Origin: Mycetocola_B reblochoni
Lineage (GTDB): Bacteria; Actinomycetota; Actinomycetes; Actinomycetales; Microbacteriaceae
NCBI RefSeq assembly: GCF_003667525.1
Contig: NZ_RCUW01000004.1
Location: 124,001-188,000 of the forward strand
Length of the DNA: 64,000 nt
Direction of reading: 5' to 3'
The notes beneath the pieces are model-generated. The model made no database searches and was not told where the DNA came from. It saw only the letters and a program-made list of their open reading frames with translations. Shown here piece by piece: positions 50,834 to 58,765 of this stretch (position 1 is the first letter of the stretch; every line of letters begins with the position of its first letter). Made by a program: the position numbers and the translations under genes.

Positions 50834-50874
50834 ACACGCAGGGACCCGCTCGTTTCGAGCGGGTCCCTGCGTGT
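50834..50874 (-). terminator. Terminator of the ctaC-ctaD-ctaF-GNAT operon
   Basis: A perfect 19-bp stem: ACACGCAGGGACCCGCTCG (50834-50852) and its complement (50856-50874), loop TTT, 23 nt beyond the GNAT stop. Confidence 0.9.
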
Positions 50875-50897
50875 GGCTCCGGCGATCGGGCGAGGTA

Positions 50898-51344
50898 TCA
50901 GCCGATGGGCAGTTGTTTGCTGTAGAACTCGGCCGTCACCTGGTATCCGAGCCGGCGGTAGAATCCACCGAGCCGTGCAGTCCCCATGGTGATCCGACGG
51001 ATCCCGCGCTGCTGCGCATAGCTTTCGTTGGTTCGAACCAGTGCGGAACCGACACCGCGGCCGCGGGCGGACTCGTCGACCACGAGCTCCTGGATCTGCG
51101 CCGTGAGACCGGGTGTGTGCAGGAGCCGCGACACCGTCATCAGGGTGTAGCCGATGACCACCTCGTCCTCCTCGGCGACGTACAGCACGTTGGTCTCGTT
51201 CTCACGCCACCGGACGACGTTGTTGAACACCGTCACGAAGTCGTCTAGCTGGGGACCCTGCGGACCGGTGACCAGCTGGGTGCTCAAGCCGAACACGGCC
51301 TCCAGATCGCTCTGGAGACCGCGTCGGACCACGATGTCGGCCAC
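50898..51344 (-). CDS. GNAT-family N-acetyltransferase
   Basis: A 148-residue GNAT protein. LYVAEEDEVVIGYTLMTV is beta4, and the acetyl-CoA loop is QELVVDESARGRGVGSALVR. The C-terminal GGFYRRLGYQVTAEFYSK fits. Substrate unknown. It starts with GTG only 2 nt after the ctaF stop, so it is probably translated with the oxidase genes, which is unexpected. Confidence 0.82.
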   Translation of the reverse strand: MADIVVRRGLQSDLEAVFGLSTQLVTGPQGPQLDDFVTVFNNVVRWRENETNVLYVAEEDEVVIGYTLMTVSRLLHTPGLTAQIQELVVDESARGRGVGSALVRTNESYAQQRGIRRITMGTARLGGFYRRLGYQVTAEFYSKQLPIG

Positions 51345-51346
51345 GC

Positions 51347-51769
51347 TCAGCGCCCGAAGTTCCCGCGGTAGTACTCGTAGGTCCAGCCCACAACGGAGAC
51401 GACCAGGAAGACCACTCCGATGATCGACAGCCAGAAGTTTCCGGCGAGACCGAGGAAGACCACGGCCGCGGACCCACCGAGCATGAGCGGCCACCAGCTC
51501 CACGGGCTGAAGTGCCCGATCTCGGGGTCGCCGTCATCGATGTCCGCGGTGAGCGAATCCTCGGGAAGCGTCCCGCCCTGCTTGCGCTGCACCAACTCCA
51601 GGTAGAACGCGAGGAACGCCGCGAGGACGGCCGTCAGCGTCAGCGTGACCGTCCCGGCCCACTCCACGCGACCGTACTCCGGGTCGATCAGGTTCCAGAC
51701 CGTGTAGATCGCACCGACGACCAGGCAGAAGACAGCCAGGACCCAGAGGATCACCGTGTTCGAACGCAT
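51347..51769 (-). CDS. ctaF: Actinobacterial cytochrome c oxidase subunit IV (CtaF)
   Basis: A 140-residue membrane protein with four helices (for example LWVLAVFCLVVGAIYTVWNL and NFWLSIIGVVFLVVSVVGWT) and the family segment PEIGHFSPWSWWPLMLGGSA. It is specific to actinobacterial aa3 oxidase. Its ATG shares one base with the ctaD stop (TAATG). Confidence 0.92.
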   Translation of the reverse strand: MRSNTVILWVLAVFCLVVGAIYTVWNLIDPEYGRVEWAGTVTLTLTAVLAAFLAFYLELVQRKQGGTLPEDSLTADIDDGDPEIGHFSPWSWWPLMLGGSAAVVFLGLAGNFWLSIIGVVFLVVSVVGWTYEYYRGNFGR

Positions 51770-53502
51770 TACTTGACCTCTCCGGTTTCCTTGTCGGTGA
51801 CGGGCGCATCGGGGGCGTCCTTCGCCGGGCCGATCCCGTGTGTCGCCGCGGCGGCCTCCGGGTGGTTCAGATCGAACGCGGGACGCTCAGAACGGATACG
51901 CGGGATAGAGGTGAAGTTGTGTCGCGGCGGCGGGCAGCTGGTCGCCCACTCGAGCGACGCGCCGTAACCCCACGGGTCGTCGACGGTCACCTTCGGTGCC
52001 TTGCGCGCCGTGATGTACACGTTCAGGAAGAACGGGATCATCGACGCGGCCAGGACCATGGATCCCACCGTGGAGAGCTGGTTCATCCAGGTGAAGCCGT
52101 CCTCGGGAGCGTAGGACTCGTAGCGGCGCGGCATGCCCATCACACCGAGCCAGTGCTGGATGAGGAAGGTCATGTGGAAGCCGATGAACAGGATCCAGAA
52201 GTGCCAGTATCCCAAGCGCTCGTTGAGCATCTTGCCGGTCCACTTCGGCCACCAGAAGTAGAAGCCGGCGAACATCGCGAACACGACGGTTCCGAAGACC
52301 ACGTAGTGGAAGTGGGCGACGACGAAGTAGGTGTCGGACACGTGGAAGTCGAGCGGCGGCGACGCCAGGATGACTCCGGTCAGACCGCCGAAGACGAACG
52401 TGATGAGGAAGCCGATGGTCCAGAGCATCGGCGTCTCGAACGTCACCGATCCCCGCCACATCGTTCCGATCCAGTTGAAGATCTTCACACCCGTCGGCAC
52501 GGCGATCAGCATCGTCATCAACGAGAAGAACGGCAACAGCACCGATCCGGTCACGTACATGTGGTGAGCCCACACCGTCACGGACAGCGCCGCGATGGCG
52601 ATGGTCGCGTAGATCAGGGTCTTGTAACCGAAGATCGGCTTGCGGCTGAACACCGGAAGGATCTCGGAGACGATTCCGAAGAACGGCAGCGCGATGATGT
52701 ACACCTCGGGGTGGCCGAAGAACCAGAACAGATGCTGCCAGAGGATCGCTCCCCCGTTCTCGGCGTCGTAGATATGCGCGCCGAAGATGCGGTCGGCGCC
52801 GAGGCCGAACATCGCCGCCGCGAGGACGGGGAAGGCCATGAGGATGAGCAGCGAGGTGACGAGGGCGTTCCACGTGAAGATCGGCATGCGGAACATCGTC
52901 ATTCCGGGCGCACGCATAGTGATGATCGTGGTGATGAAGTTCACACCACCGAGGATCGTGCCGAATCCGCTGAGGCCGAGACCGAGGACCCAGAGGTTCC
53001 CTCCCATGCCGGGCGAGAACGTCTGACTCGACAGTGGCGCGTAGGCGAACCAGCCGAAGGACGCCGCACCGGACGGCGTCAGGAACCCGCCGATGGCGAT
53101 CAGCGATCCGAACATGAACAGCCAGTACGCGAAGGCGTTCAGTCGCGGGAACGCCACGTCGGGCGCACCGATCTGCAGCGGAACGAGGATGTTGGCGAAG
53201 CCGGCGAACAGCGGCGTCGCGAACATCAGCAGCATGATCGTGCCGTGCATCGTGAACATCTGGTTGTACTGCTCACGCGAGGCCAGCAGGTGCAGGCCGG
53301 GCTCGAACAGCTGGGCGCGGATGATGAGGGCCATCACGCCGCCGATGCAGAAGAACGTGAACGAGCCGATCAGGTACATGTACCCGATCGTCTTGTGGTC
53401 GGTCGAGGTGATCCAGTTGACGAAGACGTTGCCCTTGCGGGCGACCTTCGATCGGTTGAGCACCGACTTCTGGCCCTCGGGGATATCAGTGATTACAGAC
53501 AT
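51769..53502 (-). CDS. ctaD: Cytochrome c oxidase subunit I (CtaD)
   Basis: A 577-residue haem-copper oxidase core with 12 helices. Visible ligand motifs are MFTMHGTIMLL (haem a His), FFGHPEVYIIALP (CuB His and cross-linked Tyr), HHMYVTG (CuB His pair) and VVAHFHYVVFG (haem a3/a His). It reduces oxygen and pumps protons. The ATG at 53502 has AAGGA upstream; the longer frame to 53985 lies within ctaC in another phase. ctaC ends 14 nt upstream. Confidence 0.96.
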   Translation of the reverse strand: MSVITDIPEGQKSVLNRSKVARKGNVFVNWITSTDHKTIGYMYLIGSFTFFCIGGVMALIIRAQLFEPGLHLLASREQYNQMFTMHGTIMLLMFATPLFAGFANILVPLQIGAPDVAFPRLNAFAYWLFMFGSLIAIGGFLTPSGAASFGWFAYAPLSSQTFSPGMGGNLWVLGLGLSGFGTILGGVNFITTIITMRAPGMTMFRMPIFTWNALVTSLLILMAFPVLAAAMFGLGADRIFGAHIYDAENGGAILWQHLFWFFGHPEVYIIALPFFGIVSEILPVFSRKPIFGYKTLIYATIAIAALSVTVWAHHMYVTGSVLLPFFSLMTMLIAVPTGVKIFNWIGTMWRGSVTFETPMLWTIGFLITFVFGGLTGVILASPPLDFHVSDTYFVVAHFHYVVFGTVVFAMFAGFYFWWPKWTGKMLNERLGYWHFWILFIGFHMTFLIQHWLGVMGMPRRYESYAPEDGFTWMNQLSTVGSMVLAASMIPFFLNVYITARKAPKVTVDDPWGYGASLEWATSCPPPRHNFTSIPRIRSERPAFDLNHPEAAAATHGIGPAKDAPDAPVTDKETGEVK

Positions 53503-53516
53503 GAACTGAGGTGTCC

Positions 53517-54413
53517 TTAGCCTTCGTGGCTCTCGCCGGCCGGAGCGGTCACGCCCGGCAGGTTCTGGTTGCGGTTGTAGTCGGAGCCGAAGTCGCCCTT
53601 GTTGCCCTCGGCAGCGAGCGACTCGAGGTAGTCCTCGTACTCGCCCTCGGAAACGACCTTGACGTTGAACAGCATGAGGGAGTGGTACTCGCCGCAGAGC
53701 TCGGCGCACTTGCCCGCAAACGTCCCCTCCCTGGTCGGGATGAACGACATGTAGTTGGTCTTGCCGGGGATCATGTCCTTCTTGTAGAGGAAGTCGATCA
53801 CCCAGAACGAGTGCGCCACGTCGCGCGACTCCAGCTGGATCTTGACGGTCTGGTCCACGGGGAGGACGAGTGTCGGCAGGGAGTCCTGGTCGACGGAGCC
53901 GTCCTCGGCCGGCTCCGCCTGCTTGCCGGCGTACCAGACGTCGTCGCCGTCGACCGAGTCGTTGTAGACGAAGTCCCACGCCCACTGCTTGCCGTACGCG
54001 GTGATGCTGACGTCAGGGTCCTCGTACTGCGTCTCGATCGCCTGCTGGTCCCTGGCGGTGAAGGCGAAGAAGCCGACGACGAGGATGAGCGGCACGACCG
54101 TGTAGAAGATCTCGATCGGCATGTTGTAACGCATCTGTGGCGGCAGGCCCGTCTGGCCCTTACGGCGGCGGTACGCGACCATGGCCCAGATCGTCAGCCC
54201 CCAGGTGAGGATGCCGACACCGAGCAGGACGACCCAGGCGCCGACCCAGAGCGAGCGCACAGTCTCGGTGTGATTGGTCACCGGCGAGGCGTTCACATCC
54301 TCGAAACCGGGGAGGAAGCCACTGAGCTCCGTTTGTGTACAACCGGCCAGGAACACGGTGAGCGTTGCTGCTACCGGGATCGCTGCCCATCGAAGTCGAC
54401 GATTCGTACGCAC
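53517..54413 (-). CDS. ctaC: Cytochrome c oxidase subunit II (CtaC)
   Basis: A 298-residue lipoprotein: signal peptide with lipobox LAGC (C25), two helices (about 52-80 and 95-120), then a cupredoxin domain. The CuA site is in CAELCGEYHSLM with His from the SRDVAHSFW segment. It accepts electrons from QcrC. The start is GTG at 54413. Lnt in this window could acylate it. Confidence 0.95.
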   Translation of the reverse strand: MRTNRRLRWAAIPVAATLTVFLAGCTQTELSGFLPGFEDVNASPVTNHTETVRSLWVGAWVVLLGVGILTWGLTIWAMVAYRRRKGQTGLPPQMRYNMPIEIFYTVVPLILVVGFFAFTARDQQAIETQYEDPDVSITAYGKQWAWDFVYNDSVDGDDVWYAGKQAEPAEDGSVDQDSLPTLVLPVDQTVKIQLESRDVAHSFWVIDFLYKKDMIPGKTNYMSFIPTREGTFAGKCAELCGEYHSLMLFNVKVVSEGEYEDYLESLAAEGNKGDFGSDYNRNQNLPGVTAPAGESHEG

Positions 54414-54546
54414 CTGGGACCTTTCGAAAACGCTGTTCGTTCCCTAGCAGTCTAGCCGGAAGCGAACACCCCGTCGTGACCACCCGCTAGGCGGGTCGCC
54501 GCATTGGGCCCGGGTGCGGCGATCCGAACGTGGGTCCCCACGACGA

Positions 54547-54583
54547 CGGCGGGCCCAGGGGCCATCAGCCCCCGGACCCGCCG
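54547..54583 (-). terminator. Terminator of erpA
   Basis: CGGCGGG (54547-54553) pairs with CCCGCCG (54577-54583), with further GGGG/CCCC pairing inside; it lies 14 nt beyond the erpA stop and separates erpA from ctaC. Confidence 0.7.
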
Positions 54584-54597
54584 CTTCTGCGCGTTCC

Positions 54598-54951
54598 CTA
54601 GTGGAAACTGTCCCCGCACGCACAGCTGCCCTGCGCGTTCGGGTTGTCGATCGTGAAGCCCTGCTTCTGGATGGTATCCTCGAAGTCGATGGAGGCCCCG
54701 TCCAGGTACGGGACGCTCATCTTGTCGACGACGACCTCGACCCCGTCGAAGTCGACGGCCACGTCGCCGTCGAGGAAACGCTCGTCGAAGTAGAGCTGGT
54801 AGATGAGCCCAGAGCACCCGCCGGGCTGGACGGCGACGCGCAGGCGCAGGTCGTCACGTCCCTCCTGGGTGAGAAGCGAGCGGACCTTGTCCGCGGCTGC
54901 GTCGCTCAGGAGCACGCCGTGCGCACGCTCCTCGATCACGGTGTCGGTCAT
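54598..54951 (-). CDS. erpA: A-type Fe-S carrier / insertion protein ErpA
   Basis: A 117-residue HesB/IscA/SufA-family protein with the three ligand cysteines C46 (PGGCSGL), C110 and C112 (GSCACG). It delivers Fe-S clusters to client proteins and complements the suf operon at the other end of the window. It is followed by ctaC, but a hairpin separates them. Confidence 0.93.
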   Translation of the reverse strand: MTDTVIEERAHGVLLSDAAADKVRSLLTQEGRDDLRLRVAVQPGGCSGLIYQLYFDERFLDGDVAVDFDGVEVVVDKMSVPYLDGASIDFEDTIQKQGFTIDNPNAQGSCACGDSFH

Positions 54952-55001
54952 GCTGCCTCCTCTGTCACGGTGCGGATGTCCCGCGCCCCTGTGGATCGAT
55001 C

Positions 55002-56432
55002 CTACGCGTCCGCGGCCGACGCGTCAGCACCCCGTGCACGCAACGCGGCCAGGAACAGCGCCTCGGCCGTGACCGACTTGCGGAAACCCTCGACGTGCAA
55101 CGACTCGTTCGGCGAATGGGCCCTGGAGTTGGGGTCCTCCACACCCGTGACCAGGATCTCCGCCGACGGGAACGTCTGAACCAGGTCGGCGATGAACGGA
55201 ATCGAACCGCCGATGCCGAGCTCGACGGGCTCGACGCCCCAGGCGCTCGTCATCGCCGTCGTGATGGCGGCGACGGCTGGCCCCGTCGTGTCAACGAGGA
55301 AGGGGTCGCCGAGATCGACGTCGGCGAACTCCAGCTGCGCTCCGAACGCGGCGTTCGCCTCGAGGTGCCGTCGGATGTGCGCGTACGCCTCGGCCGCCGG
55401 CTGGCCCGGTGCGACGCGTACGCTCACCCTGACCGTCACGGCGGGGAGCAGAGTGTTGGACGCCTGGTCGACGCTCGGCGCATTGATTCCCGTGACGGTG
55501 ACGCTCGGCTGGAACCACAGGCGCGACGCCACCGATCCCCGACCAATCTCGCTGACGCCCTCCGGAAGACCCGCCTCGTCCCGCAGCCGCTCAGATGCGT
55601 AGTCGGGCGTGTCGGCCTCGTGCCGGGTGAGGCCGTCGATCGCCACCGCCCCCTCGGCGTCCCACATCGTGTCGAGGGTGCGGACCGCGGCGAGCATCGC
55701 GTCCGGCACCGCGCCGCCGAACATCCCCGAGTGCGAGGCGTGCGCGAGCGTGCGGACGGTGAGGGCGAAGGTCACGTTGCCCCGCAGCGCCACGGTGAGC
55801 CCTGGAGTCTGCTCGTCCCAGTTGCCCGAGTCGGCGACGACGATCGCATCTGCCTCGAGGTCGTCCGCGTTCTGCTCGAGGAACGCCGCGAAGGAGCGCG
55901 ATCCGAACTCCTCCTCCCCCTCGATGAAGAGTCGGATGCCGACGCGCAGATCGTCACCGAACACGCTCACGAGCGACCGGATCGCGCCGATGTGCGCCAT
56001 GACGCCCGCCTTGTCGTCGGCGGCGCCCCTGCCGTAGATCCGGCCGTCGATCAGCGTCGGCTCGTAGACCTCCGTGTCCCAGTGGTCTCTGTCGCCCGGC
56101 GGCTGAACGTCGTGGTGCGCGTACAGCAGCACCGTCGGGTAACCGGGTGCGGCGTCACGGCGGGCGACCACAGCCGGCTGCCCCAGCTCGTCACCGTCCC
56201 CGACAGGGGCACGCCTGATGTCGACCATCGAGAAGGCGCCGGTGTCGCGGGCGAGACGGGCCACCGCCTCGGCGCTTCGCTGCACCTCGGCGGGGTCGAA
56301 GGCGCTCCATGCGACGCTGGGGATCCGCACGAGGTCGCCGAGGTCGTTCACGATGCGGGGGAACTCGTCCCTGACCGCCGCGCCCAGCACAGAGGAGTCG
56401 AACGGTTCGGGGTTCGAAGCTACGTCGTTCAT
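55002..56432 (-). CDS. M20-family dipeptidase (second copy)
   Basis: A 476-residue M20 metallopeptidase. Metal ligands are in LLYAHHDVQPPGD, YGRGAADDKAG and FIEGEEEFGS, with the late His in GGSIPF … RAHSPNES. The usual inserted lid domain is present. It differs clearly from the first M20 copy and resembles the dipeptidase/PepV-like CNDP group. The ATG at 56432 is set by a -10 box 7 nt upstream; a 35-codon longer frame is rejected. Confidence 0.87.
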   Translation of the reverse strand: MNDVASNPEPFDSSVLGAAVRDEFPRIVNDLGDLVRIPSVAWSAFDPAEVQRSAEAVARLARDTGAFSMVDIRRAPVGDGDELGQPAVVARRDAAPGYPTVLLYAHHDVQPPGDRDHWDTEVYEPTLIDGRIYGRGAADDKAGVMAHIGAIRSLVSVFGDDLRVGIRLFIEGEEEFGSRSFAAFLEQNADDLEADAIVVADSGNWDEQTPGLTVALRGNVTFALTVRTLAHASHSGMFGGAVPDAMLAAVRTLDTMWDAEGAVAIDGLTRHEADTPDYASERLRDEAGLPEGVSEIGRGSVASRLWFQPSVTVTGINAPSVDQASNTLLPAVTVRVSVRVAPGQPAAEAYAHIRRHLEANAAFGAQLEFADVDLGDPFLVDTTGPAVAAITTAMTSAWGVEPVELGIGGSIPFIADLVQTFPSAEILVTGVEDPNSRAHSPNESLHVEGFRKSVTAEALFLAALRARGADASAADA

Positions 56433-56437
56433 GCGAG

Positions 56438-56445
56438 TAATCTTA
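56438..56445. promoter_or_regulatory. Overlapping divergent -10 boxes (M20 peptidase 2 / DUF3043)
   Basis: TAATCT on the plus strand (56438-56443) overlaps TAAGAT on the minus strand (56445-56440). The minus box is 7 nt from the ATG at 56432 (leaderless). The plus box gives a leader of about 23 nt to the GTG at 56473. RNA polymerase could not fully occupy both at once. Confidence 0.5.
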
Positions 56446-56472
56446 GAAGGACCGCGAAAACGAGGACCACAC

Positions 56473-57078
56473 GTGAGCAGACGAAGCACCGACGACAGCG
56501 CCCCCGAGACCGTCCAGCCGGACGGCATCGCCAGCACGGGTCACGAGGCCCAGGGCAAGGGCAAGGCGACGCCCACCCGCAAGGAGAGGGAGGCGGCGAA
56601 CAGGCGCCCGCTCGTCCCCTCCGACCGCAAGGAGGCGAGCAAGCAGGCGAAGGCCCAGCTCGCCGAGGAGCGCGAGCGTGCGCGGGTCGGTCTCGCGGCG
56701 GGTGACGAGCGCTACCTTCCGGCACGGGACAAGGGGCCGCAGAAGAAGTGGATCAGGGACTACGTCGACTCGAGGTTCAACGTCGGCGAGTACCTCATCC
56801 CCGTGATGTTCGTCGTGATTCTGGCGACAGTGATCCCCTCCCCCCAGTTCCAGTCGATCGTCATGCTCGTACTGTGGGCGTACTTCCTGCTCTCCGTGCT
56901 CGACGCGGTGTTCCTCGGTCGACGCGTCAAGCGGAGGATCGCCCAGGCGGTGGGCGTTGATCGCGTGGAGAAGGGCGTGCGCTGGTACGCGGCGATGCGC
57001 GCGTTCCAGCTGCGCCTGCTCCGGCTGCCCAAGCCCCGCGTGAAGCGTTTCAAGCCCATCGAGGACCTCAAGGCCTGA
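56473..57078 (+). CDS. DUF3043 membrane protein
   Basis: A 201-residue DUF3043 protein: a charged Lys/Arg/Glu-rich first 95 residues (KEREAANRRPLVPSDRKEAS), two membrane helices (LIPVMFVVILATVIPSPQFQ and IVMLVLWAYFLLSVLDAVFL), and a basic tail (RLPKPRVKRFKPIEDLKA). The family is actinobacterial with unknown function. GTG start with GAGGA upstream; the 85-codon longer frame is rejected. Confidence 0.8.
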   Translation: MSRRSTDDSAPETVQPDGIASTGHEAQGKGKATPTRKEREAANRRPLVPSDRKEASKQAKAQLAEERERARVGLAAGDERYLPARDKGPQKKWIRDYVDSRFNVGEYLIPVMFVVILATVIPSPQFQSIVMLVLWAYFLLSVLDAVFLGRRVKRRIAQAVGVDRVEKGVRWYAAMRAFQLRLLRLPKPRVKRFKPIEDLKA

Positions 57079-57101
57079 TCGGGCCGGCCCGAGAGAACCA
57101 C

Positions 57102-57135
57102 ACGGCGGGACAGACCACTCGGTCTGTCCCGCCGT
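57102..57135. terminator. Bidirectional terminator between DUF3043 and pyrD
   Basis: A perfect 15-bp stem: ACGGCGGGACAGACC (57102-57116) and its complement (57121-57135), loop ACTC, followed by ATCGTTT on the plus strand. Confidence 0.88.
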
Positions 57136-57217
57136 ATCGTTTGCCCCGCGGAGTCGTGTGACGCGTCAAATCCCCTGCCCCGCGGCGGTGCACCCCGCTG
57201 TCGATCGTCCGCCGAGG

Positions 57218-58267
57218 TCAGGCGCTCCCGGCGGCGGTGCCGGATGCCCGGACGGCGAGCCCCCTGTTGATGCGGCGAGCCCAGAACGGCCCGCGGTACA
57301 GGAACGCGGTGTAGCCCTGGACCAGCGTCGCCCCGGCGTCAAGCCGCTCGGCGACGTCCGCCGCGGAGTCGACACCGCCGACCGAGATCACGCAGAGCTC
57401 GGCGGGAACGCGAGCCCTGACACGACGGAGGACCTGCAGGGACCGGTCAGCGAGAGGCGCGCCGGACAGCCCCCCGTCGCCCGCCGCCTCGACAACCGAC
57501 TCGTCCGTCTCGAGTCCCTCGCGGGAGATCGTGGTGTTCGTCGCGATGATGCCGTCGAGTCCGATCCGGACGACGAGCTCGGCGATCCGATCGATCTGCT
57601 CGTCGAGCACGTCGGGGGCGATCTTCACCAGCAGCGGCGTGGCCCCGGAGGCCTCGGCGACGGCCCTGAGCAGCGGCTCGAGCCGATCGAGTTCCTGGAG
57701 GCCGCGGAGGCCGGGAGTGTTGGGCGAGCTGACGTTCACCACCAGATAGTCCGCGTGGGGCGCAAGCAGCCGCGCACTGGCGACGTAGTCGCCGAGCGCA
57801 TCCTCGACATCGGTGACCCTGCTCTTGCCGATGTTGACCCCAAGCACGGTCCGCGGACGACGCCGCCTGAGCGCCGCGAGACGGTCGGCGACCGCAGGTG
57901 CGCCGTCGTTGTTGAAGCCCATCCGGTTGATGACCGCACGATCGGGCACCAGCCGGAACAGCCGCGGCTTCGGGTTGCCCGGCTGAGCATGGGCGGTGAT
58001 CGTACCCACCTCGACGTGCCCGAAGCCGAGCGCGGCGAGCCCCTCCACTCCCCTGCCCTCCTTGTCGAAGCCCGCCGCCATGCCGAAGGGCGTCTCGAAG
58101 CGCAGACCGAGCGCGTCGACGTGCAGATCTGCGCGGGGCACCGTCAGCCGGCGCACCAGCGAGCCAGCGCCGACGCGCGGAATCGCGCGGATCACGGAGA
58201 ACGCCAGGTGGTGTGCACGCTCCGGATCGATACGCGTGAGGACGTGGCGGAAGAAGAACTCGTACAT
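57218..58267 (-). CDS. pyrD: Dihydroorotate dehydrogenase, class 2 (PyrD)
   Basis: A 349-residue class 2 (quinone-linked) enzyme with the N-terminal membrane-binding helices (MYEFFFRHVLTRIDPERAHH) and the FMN barrel. FGMAAGFDKEGRG and NVSSPNTPGLRGLQ, with the catalytic Ser, are visible. It passes electrons from dihydroorotate to menaquinone. It is the last gene of hisD-nrdR-pyrD, 20 nt after nrdR. The ATG at 58267 gives the normal start. Confidence 0.93.
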   Translation of the reverse strand: MYEFFFRHVLTRIDPERAHHLAFSVIRAIPRVGAGSLVRRLTVPRADLHVDALGLRFETPFGMAAGFDKEGRGVEGLAALGFGHVEVGTITAHAQPGNPKPRLFRLVPDRAVINRMGFNNDGAPAVADRLAALRRRRPRTVLGVNIGKSRVTDVEDALGDYVASARLLAPHADYLVVNVSSPNTPGLRGLQELDRLEPLLRAVAEASGATPLLVKIAPDVLDEQIDRIAELVVRIGLDGIIATNTTISREGLETDESVVEAAGDGGLSGAPLADRSLQVLRRVRARVPAELCVISVGGVDSAADVAERLDAGATLVQGYTAFLYRGPFWARRINRGLAVRASGTAAGSA

Positions 58268-58287
58268 GCCAGCGGGATCCTTAGGGG

Positions 58288-58761
58288 TCAGGCGTCGGAC
58301 ACGGCATCGGACGCGGTGTGCGACGCTCGGAGTGCTCCGATCGCCGCCTCGAAGTCGTCGAGCGAGTCGAATGCCTGGTAGACGCTCGCGAAGCGGAGGT
58401 AGGCGACCTCGTCCAGCTCGCGCAGCGGGGTGAGGATCGCAAGACCGATCTCGTTCGCATCGATCTGCGAGGCACCGGTCTGACGGATGCTCTCCTCGAC
58501 CCGTTGAGCGAGGATGGCCAGGTCCGAGTCCGTGACCGGGCGACCCTGACAGGCCTTTCGCACACCGGCGACGACCTTGTCCCTGCTGAAGAGCTCGCCG
58601 ACGCCGCTGCGCTTGATGACACTGAGGCTCGCGGTCTCGGTCGTGCTGAACCGCCGCCCGCACTCGGGGCACTGACGCCGTCGTCGGATGGAGAGGCCGT
58701 CGTCGCTCGTCCGCGAGTCGATGACGCGGGAGTCGGGATGGCGGCAGAAGGGGCAATGCAC
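58288..58761 (-). CDS. nrdR: Transcriptional repressor NrdR
   Basis: A 157-residue repressor: an N-terminal zinc ribbon (C3, C6, C31, C34) followed by an ATP-cone (VIKRSGVGELFSRDKVVAGV). It controls ribonucleotide reductase genes in response to dATP/ATP. GTG start, 4 nt after the hisD stop. The tail ends in Asp/Ser/Ala repeats. Confidence 0.94.
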   Translation of the reverse strand: MHCPFCRHPDSRVIDSRTSDDGLSIRRRRQCPECGRRFSTTETASLSVIKRSGVGELFSRDKVVAGVRKACQGRPVTDSDLAILAQRVEESIRQTGASQIDANEIGLAILTPLRELDEVAYLRFASVYQAFDSLDDFEAAIGALRASHTASDAVSDA

Positions 58762-58765
58762 GGTG

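Noticed and set aside
50469..50837. Minus-strand frame with a hydrophobic stretch in the same spacer
   Set aside because: The hydrophobic part runs straight into a poly-Ser run made by the microsatellite, and the frame overlaps the operon terminator.
51838..53520. 560-codon plus-strand frame opposite ctaD
   Set aside because: Arg/Asp/Glu/His-rich composition typical of antisense to a membrane-protein gene; no start context.
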